Below, one piece after another: positions 6,042-8,741 of a stretch of 8,741 nt of DNA (positions within the stretch are counted from its first letter, which is position 1; each line of letters opens with the position of its first letter). The stretch is taken from assembly GCA_964644025.1 (NCBI GenBank), contig CAZXVW010000183.1, positions 1 to 8,741 of the forward strand. The letters run 5' to 3'. The notes under the pieces are model-generated. The model had not been told where the DNA came from. It saw only the letters and a list, made by a program, of their open reading frames with translations, and ran no database searches. The DNA comes from CAZXVW01 sp964644025 (GTDB lineage: Bacteria; Acidobacteriota; Terriglobia; Bryobacterales; Bryobacteraceae). The translations under genes and the position numbers were made by a program.

Positions 6042-7378
6042 CAACGGCACCGGCACTCCACCGCCTTTACCTTCCCGCCCGGCCCCGGCGGGATCGCCGC
6101 CATCCATTCCACCCGGACCGCGGCCGACTCTCCCACGGCACGCCGCAGGGCTTGCCGCAAGGCCTGTTCGGCAGCCGGCCGGTCCGCTTCCCGTTTCCCC
6201 ACCACCCGGAGCAGGAAGCGGTCCAGTTCCTCCTGCACCAATTGAATCTGGATGATGCCGGGCGCTTCCCGGAGGCCTTCGTGCACCAGCAGCCCGTGCA
6301 TCACCCCGCCACCGGGAAGCACGATGCTGTCCTCCGAGCGGCCCTCGATCCGCTCGATGGTGGGCAGCGTCCGGCCGCAAGGGCACCCGCCGGCTCCCAA
6401 CGTGACCACGTCTCCGAGCTTATAGTTCAGGATTACGGTGGCCCGGTTAGTGAGGTTCGAAATCACCATGTGACCGCGCTGGCCGGGCGCCACGTCGTTA
6501 CCCTCCTCGTCCACCACGCGAAAGGCGACCGCGTCCGTATGGATGTGAAACCCCTCACGCCGCTCGCACTGGAAACCGATCCGGAGGGCTTCGACCGTCT
6601 GGTAGGTGGACAGCACCGGCACGCCGAGCCGTTCTTCGATCAGCGCCTTGTCGGCCTCCGGCATCGGCTCGGCCCCATAGACAATGGCTTTGGGCCGCGC
6701 GATCTCCAGGCCGCGCTCCACCGCCATGCGAAATACCGAGCCGACGTAAGCGCCGTAGCCGCGAACCACGTCCGGCCGGAAACGGTTCATCTGTTCGACC
6801 TGCTCCTCGATGGTCACTCCCAGATCCCGGAGGCGTTCCCTTTGGAAATCAATGCGCCGCGGCGTCCAGGAGTAGTTCTCGTAGAAGGCGCGGAGCTGGG
6901 GGCTGACCCCGTGGCGGCGCGTGAGCAGCATTTCCCGGTAGCCGAAGCTCCGGCCGGCGAACTGTCGCAGCACCACCCGCTGCCGGTGTCCGTGGGCCAG
7001 GGAGAGGAACAGCGCCGCCCGGTCAAAGCGGATTGTTTTCGCCCGGCCCGACGTCCCGCTCGAAACCAGGGAAACCGCCTTCTCCCGGTAACCGCGCGCC
7101 TGGAATCGCTCCGGGGCCGCGGCCACCTCCTTGCCCTCCAGCAGGGGCAGCCGCGCCAGGTCGGCGGCCGTCTGGAAATCACCCGGCCGCAAGCCCCGCT
7201 CCTCCATCACCTCGCGATAGTAAGGGACCTCCCGGTAGGCGTGCGCAACCATCCGGCGCAAACGGCGGTTCTGGACTTCCTCGATCTTCTCCGGCGGCCA
7301 GAACGGCAAGTCGGTCTCATGACGGGCGTTCCACACCGTGAAAACATTCCAGTACGCCTTCGTCAATAGACCCGGCAT
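6041..7378 (-). CDS. Phenylacetate-CoA ligase family protein (PaaK/CapK-like adenylate-forming enzyme)
   Basis: A 445-aa member of the ANL adenylate-forming superfamily, PaaK/CapK branch, which activates a carboxylate with ATP and passes it to CoA or another acceptor. Seen: P-loop-like SLVSSGTSGRAKTI at 103-116; YGAEPMP at 234-240; an aromatic/acidic A5-like motif STYQTVEA at 257-264; the hinge region YKLGDVV at 319-325; CPCGRTLPTIERIEGRSED at 332-350, where CxCG and EGRSED are typical of PaaK-like enzymes; a C-terminal PPGPGGKVKAV with candidate catalytic Lys436. The ATG at 7378 is preferred over an in-frame ATG at 7462 because GGAG (7384-7387) lies 5 nt upstream and the N-terminus then matches the family. 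True PaaK, a CapK-type surface-polysaccharide enzyme and a coenzyme F390 synthetase-like protein cannot be told apart here; no paa genes are nearby. It is divergent from argF and coupled to the fragment downstream. Confidence 0.85.
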   Translation of the reverse strand: MPGLLTKAYWNVFTVWNARHETDLPFWPPEKIEEVQNRRLRRMVAHAYREVPYYREVMEERGLRPGDFQTAADLARLPLLEGKEVAAAPERFQARGYREKAVSLVSSGTSGRAKTIRFDRAALFLSLAHGHRQRVVLRQFAGRSFGYREMLLTRRHGVSPQLRAFYENYSWTPRRIDFQRERLRDLGVTIEEQVEQMNRFRPDVVRGYGAYVGSVFRMAVERGLEIARPKAIVYGAEPMPEADKALIEERLGVPVLSTYQTVEALRIGFQCERREGFHIHTDAVAFRVVDEEGNDVAPGQRGHMVISNLTNRATVILNYKLGDVVTLGAGGCPCGRTLPTIERIEGRSEDSIVLPGGGVMHGLLVHEGLREAPGIIQIQLVQEELDRFLLRVVGKREADRPAAEQALRQALRRAVGESAAVRVEWMAAIPPGPGGKVKAVECRCR

Positions 7379-7420
7379 GAAACTCCGTTCCTGGCCCCGG
7401 CAAGCTGGTGGCCCCCGGTC

Positions 7421-7426
7421 AGTATA
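7421..7426 (-). promoter_or_regulatory. Candidate -10 box of the PaaK-like gene
   Basis: On the minus strand TATACT matches TATAAT at 5 of 6 positions and lies 42 nt before the chosen ATG. At a 17-bp spacing the -35 hexamer is a poor GCCGGG, so an activator or a different sigma factor would be needed. It is one of few AT-rich spots in this spacer. Confidence 0.35.
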
Positions 7427-7453
7427 CCGCGATCTTGTCATTTCCCGGCCTGC

Positions 7454-7470
7454 CGGATCCATTGGATCCG
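7454..7470. repeat. Perfect 17-bp palindrome in the divergent spacer
   Basis: CGGATCCA-T-TGGATCCG is an exact 8-bp inverted repeat around one base. CCCGG (7444-7448) and CCGGG (7471-7475) extend it with a one-sided 5-nt bulge. It lies just upstream of where the -35 of the minus-strand ligase gene would be, and 31 bp before the argF -35. It could be a dimeric regulator's operator; it lacks a T tract and sits upstream of both genes, so it is not a good terminator. Confidence 0.45.
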
Positions 7471-7501
7471 CCGGGGCAACTCCCGAGGCGGCAGGACCGG
7501 C

Positions 7502-7530
7502 TTGACTTGACCGCCGGAATGTGTAATTAT
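7502..7530 (+). promoter_or_regulatory. Candidate sigma-70 promoter of argF
   Basis: TTGACT at 7502-7507 (5/6 to TTGACA) is followed after 17 bp by AATTAT at 7525-7530 (4/6 to TATAAT). The start site would fall near 7537, giving a leader of about 43 nt. The -35 is good and the spacing ideal; the -10 is weak and embedded in the upstream ARG-box-like site. Confidence 0.5.
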
Positions 7531-7555
7531 TCAGTTAGGTGAATAAAGATACACA
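7518..7555. promoter_or_regulatory. Tandem ARG-box pair, probable ArgR operator of argF
   Basis: Box 1 (7518-7535) is aaTGTGTaattATTCAgt, with 8 of 10 arm matches to the ArgR consensus TGAAT-N4-ATTCA and an all-A/T centre. Box 2 (7538-7555) is ggTGAATaaagATACAca, with 9 of 10 arm matches. The two 18-mers are 2 bp apart, with centres 20 bp apart. E. coli ArgR binds paired 18-bp boxes separated by 2-3 bp. The pair covers the predicted -10 and start site of argF, the position for arginine-dependent repression. An equivalent description is a perfect inverted repeat TTATTCA (7527-7533) / TGAATAA (7540-7546). Confidence 0.65.
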
Positions 7556-7579
7556 ACCGGTCGCAAGGAGCCGGTAACC

Positions 7580-8524
7580 ATGGCTATCGGAACACTCAAC
7601 AGCGTCACCTCGAAGATCAGCGCCGGTAACTTCACCCGGGACCTGGACTTGTCCAATGAGGAGCTCCGGGGGCTGCTCGCGCTCACGCAGGACGTCAAGC
7701 GCGCCCCGGCCAACTACCGGTATGCGCTGGCCGGGCAATACCTGAGCATTCTGTTTGAGAAGCCGTCATTGCGTACGCGCCTCACCTTCGAGCTGGCCAT
7801 CAAGCAACTCGGCGGCGACTGCGTCTGCAGCACCGGCCCGATCGGGGCCAGGGAGCCGGTCAAGGACGTGGCCCGGAACCTCGAGCGCTGGACGCAGTGT
7901 ATCGTGGCCCGGACTTACGCGCAGGCGACGATTGACGAGCTGGCCGAATGGGCCTCGGTGCCGGTGGTGAACGCGCTGAGCGACGTGTTTCATCCCTGCC
8001 AGGCGCTGGCGGACGTATTCACCCTCCAGGAGCGGTTCGGTCAACTGCAGGGGTTGAAAGTGGCCTTCGTGGGCGACGGCAACAACGTGGCCCATTCGTT
8101 GATGCTCGACTGCGCGCGGCTGGGAATGGATTTCGCCATTGCCACGCCTCCCGGCTACGAACCGGACGCCGGGATCGCCGCCGCGGCGGAAGGTCTGGCG
8201 GCGGTGACCGGCTCGAAATTGCTCATCACCAACCGGCCGGAAGAAGCTGTGGATGGTGCTCACGCCGTATATACGGACGTGTGGGCGAGCATGGGGCTGG
8301 AGAAGGAAGCCGAGCAGCGGCGCGTGGATTTCGCCCCCTATCAGGTAACCTTGGGGGTGCTCGACCAGGCGCTACCGGAAGCGGTTTTCATGCACTGCCT
8401 GCCCGCCAAGCGGGGCGAGGAAACGGTCGACGAAATGATCGAGTCGCCGCGGTCCGTAGTCTTCCAGCAAGCCGAGAACCGGCTTCATACTCAGAAGGCC
8501 CTGCTGCTGATGCTGCTCAGCTAA
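7580..8524 (+). CDS. argF: Ornithine carbamoyltransferase
   Basis: A 314-aa cytosolic transcarbamoylase that makes citrulline from ornithine and carbamoyl phosphate in arginine synthesis. Seen: carbamoyl-phosphate loop FEKPSLRTR at 59-67; HPCQALAD at 138-145; FVGDGNNV at 163-170 opening the ornithine domain; DVWASMG at 233-239 (SMG ornithine loop); HCLPAKRGEE at 272-281 with the conserved cysteine; AENRLHTQKA at 298-307. The classical Ser-Thr-Arg-Thr loop reads Ser-Leu-Arg-Thr, as in Thermus-type ArgF, so it is a lineage variant rather than a lesion. Length is normal. The ATG has AAGGAG (7565-7570) 9 nt upstream. It is preceded by an ARG-box operator and followed after 70 bp by argG. An N-acetylornithine transcarbamoylase is unlikely given the SMG loop and argG next door. 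Confidence 0.95.
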   Translation: MAIGTLNSVTSKISAGNFTRDLDLSNEELRGLLALTQDVKRAPANYRYALAGQYLSILFEKPSLRTRLTFELAIKQLGGDCVCSTGPIGAREPVKDVARNLERWTQCIVARTYAQATIDELAEWASVPVVNALSDVFHPCQALADVFTLQERFGQLQGLKVAFVGDGNNVAHSLMLDCARLGMDFAIATPPGYEPDAGIAAAAEGLAAVTGSKLLITNRPEEAVDGAHAVYTDVWASMGLEKEAEQRRVDFAPYQVTLGVLDQALPEAVFMHCLPAKRGEETVDEMIESPRSVVFQQAENRLHTQKALLLMLLS

Positions 8525-8547
8525 GGGGGGCGCCGCTCTGGCAACCG

Positions 8548-8566
8548 GGCCGGGCTGGTTCCGGCC
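8548..8566. other. Hairpin in the argF-argG spacer
   Basis: GGCCGG (8548-8553) and CCGGCC (8561-8566) form a 6-bp all-GC stem with a 7-nt loop. No run of T follows, so it is unlikely to be a full intrinsic terminator. It may protect the argF mRNA end or weaken read-through into argG. Confidence 0.3.
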
Positions 8567-8579
8567 ATCGAACTAAGGT

Positions 8580-8585
8580 TACAAT
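8580..8585 (+). promoter_or_regulatory. Candidate -10 box of argG, possibly giving a leaderless mRNA
   Basis: TACAAT (5/6 to TATAAT) ends 9 nt before the argG ATG. The only Shine-Dalgarno-like tract, TAAGG at 8574-8578, is 16 nt from the ATG, too far for normal use. No good -35 is seen; TTCCGG at 8559-8564 is a weak candidate at 15 bp. Confidence 0.35.
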
Positions 8586-8594
8586 TCAAGTCTT

Positions 8595-8741
8595 ATGAGC
8601 AAACCGAAAAAGGTGGCCCTCGCTTACTCGGGCGGGCTGGACACTTCCATCATCATCCCGTGGCTGAAAGAGAATTACCGGTGCGAAGTGGTTGCTGTCT
8701 GCGGCAACATCGGGCAGGGTGACGAGGAACTGGAGGGCCTG
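8595..8741 (+). CDS. argG: Argininosuccinate synthase, 5' part (runs off the window)
   Basis: The first 49 codons of a cytosolic enzyme that joins citrulline and aspartate using ATP, the step after ArgF. Seen: KVALAYSGGLDTSIIIPWL at 6-24, which carries the PP-loop ATP pyrophosphatase signature SGGLDTS (12-18) and continues in typical ArgG style (about 30-49, including VAVCGNIGQG with N38-G42). The full protein is normally about 400 aa; the rest lies beyond the window. It starts 70 bp after argF on the same strand, so an argFG operon is likely even if argG also has its own promoter. There is no properly spaced Shine-Dalgarno. Confidence 0.95.
   Translation, partial: MSKPKKVALAYSGGLDTSIIIPWLKENYRCEVVAVCGNIGQGDEELEGL

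Noticed and set aside
5864..7369. A plus-strand frame of about 500 codons beginning in the end of fliD and crossing the N run.
   Set aside because: It crosses unknown bases and is antisense to the ligase; the translation is compositionally biased and resembles no family.
7379..7462. An N-terminal extension of the ligase starting at an in-frame ATG at 7462.
   Set aside because: That ATG has no Shine-Dalgarno, the extra 28 residues look non-coding, and the extension would cover the TATACT box; the ATG at 7378 has GGAG at ideal spacing.

Overview
This is a GC-rich, gene-dense stretch of a bacterial draft genome. A run of exactly 100 N (5885-5984) marks a scaffold join. Protein style and gene content (a 445-aa PaaK/CapK-type ligase next to argF, a Thermus/Acidobacteria-type ornithine carbamoyltransferase with FEKPSLRTR, an acidobacterial-looking FliD N-terminus) suggest an Acidobacteriota relative, perhaps Bryobacter/Solibacter-like. 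That assignment is inferred from memory of the families, not from a search.

Left block (1-3100, plus strand): a zinc-dependent medium-chain dehydrogenase, signal peptidase I (lepB) and a monofunctional mannose-1-phosphate guanylyltransferase (manC-like) lie head to tail with 66-88 bp gaps. They look like housekeeping and envelope genes with no single shared pathway. A convergent argD (acetylornithine aminotransferase, minus strand, 3113-4387) follows after only 12 bp.

Middle (4388-5883): argD is divergent from fliD, the flagellar filament cap. A perfect GCCGATAA element lies 35 bp upstream of the fliD start and marks a probable sigma-28 (FliA) flagellar promoter. No other flagellar gene is visible. 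The gap begins one base after the fliD stop codon, so whether fliD really adjoins the next contig is unknown.

Right block (5985-8741): a truncated minus-strand reading frame at the contig edge is preceded, with a 1-nt stop/start overlap, by a phenylacetate-CoA-ligase-family gene. Divergent from that gene, across 201 bp, are argF and then the start of argG, the last two steps to argininosuccinate. The argF promoter region carries two tandem ARG-box-like 18-mers, a probable ArgR operator over the -10 and start site. The same region holds a separate perfect 17-bp palindrome on the ligase side.

Three arginine genes (argD, argF, argG) lie within about 5.5 kb, split by fliD and the ligase. argD and argG both lack a well-placed Shine-Dalgarno and instead have a -10-like hexamer 8-9 nt before the ATG, which hints at leaderless transcripts. 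I saw no novel multi-gene system, CRISPR array, tRNA, rRNA or mobile element. The points of interest are regulatory.
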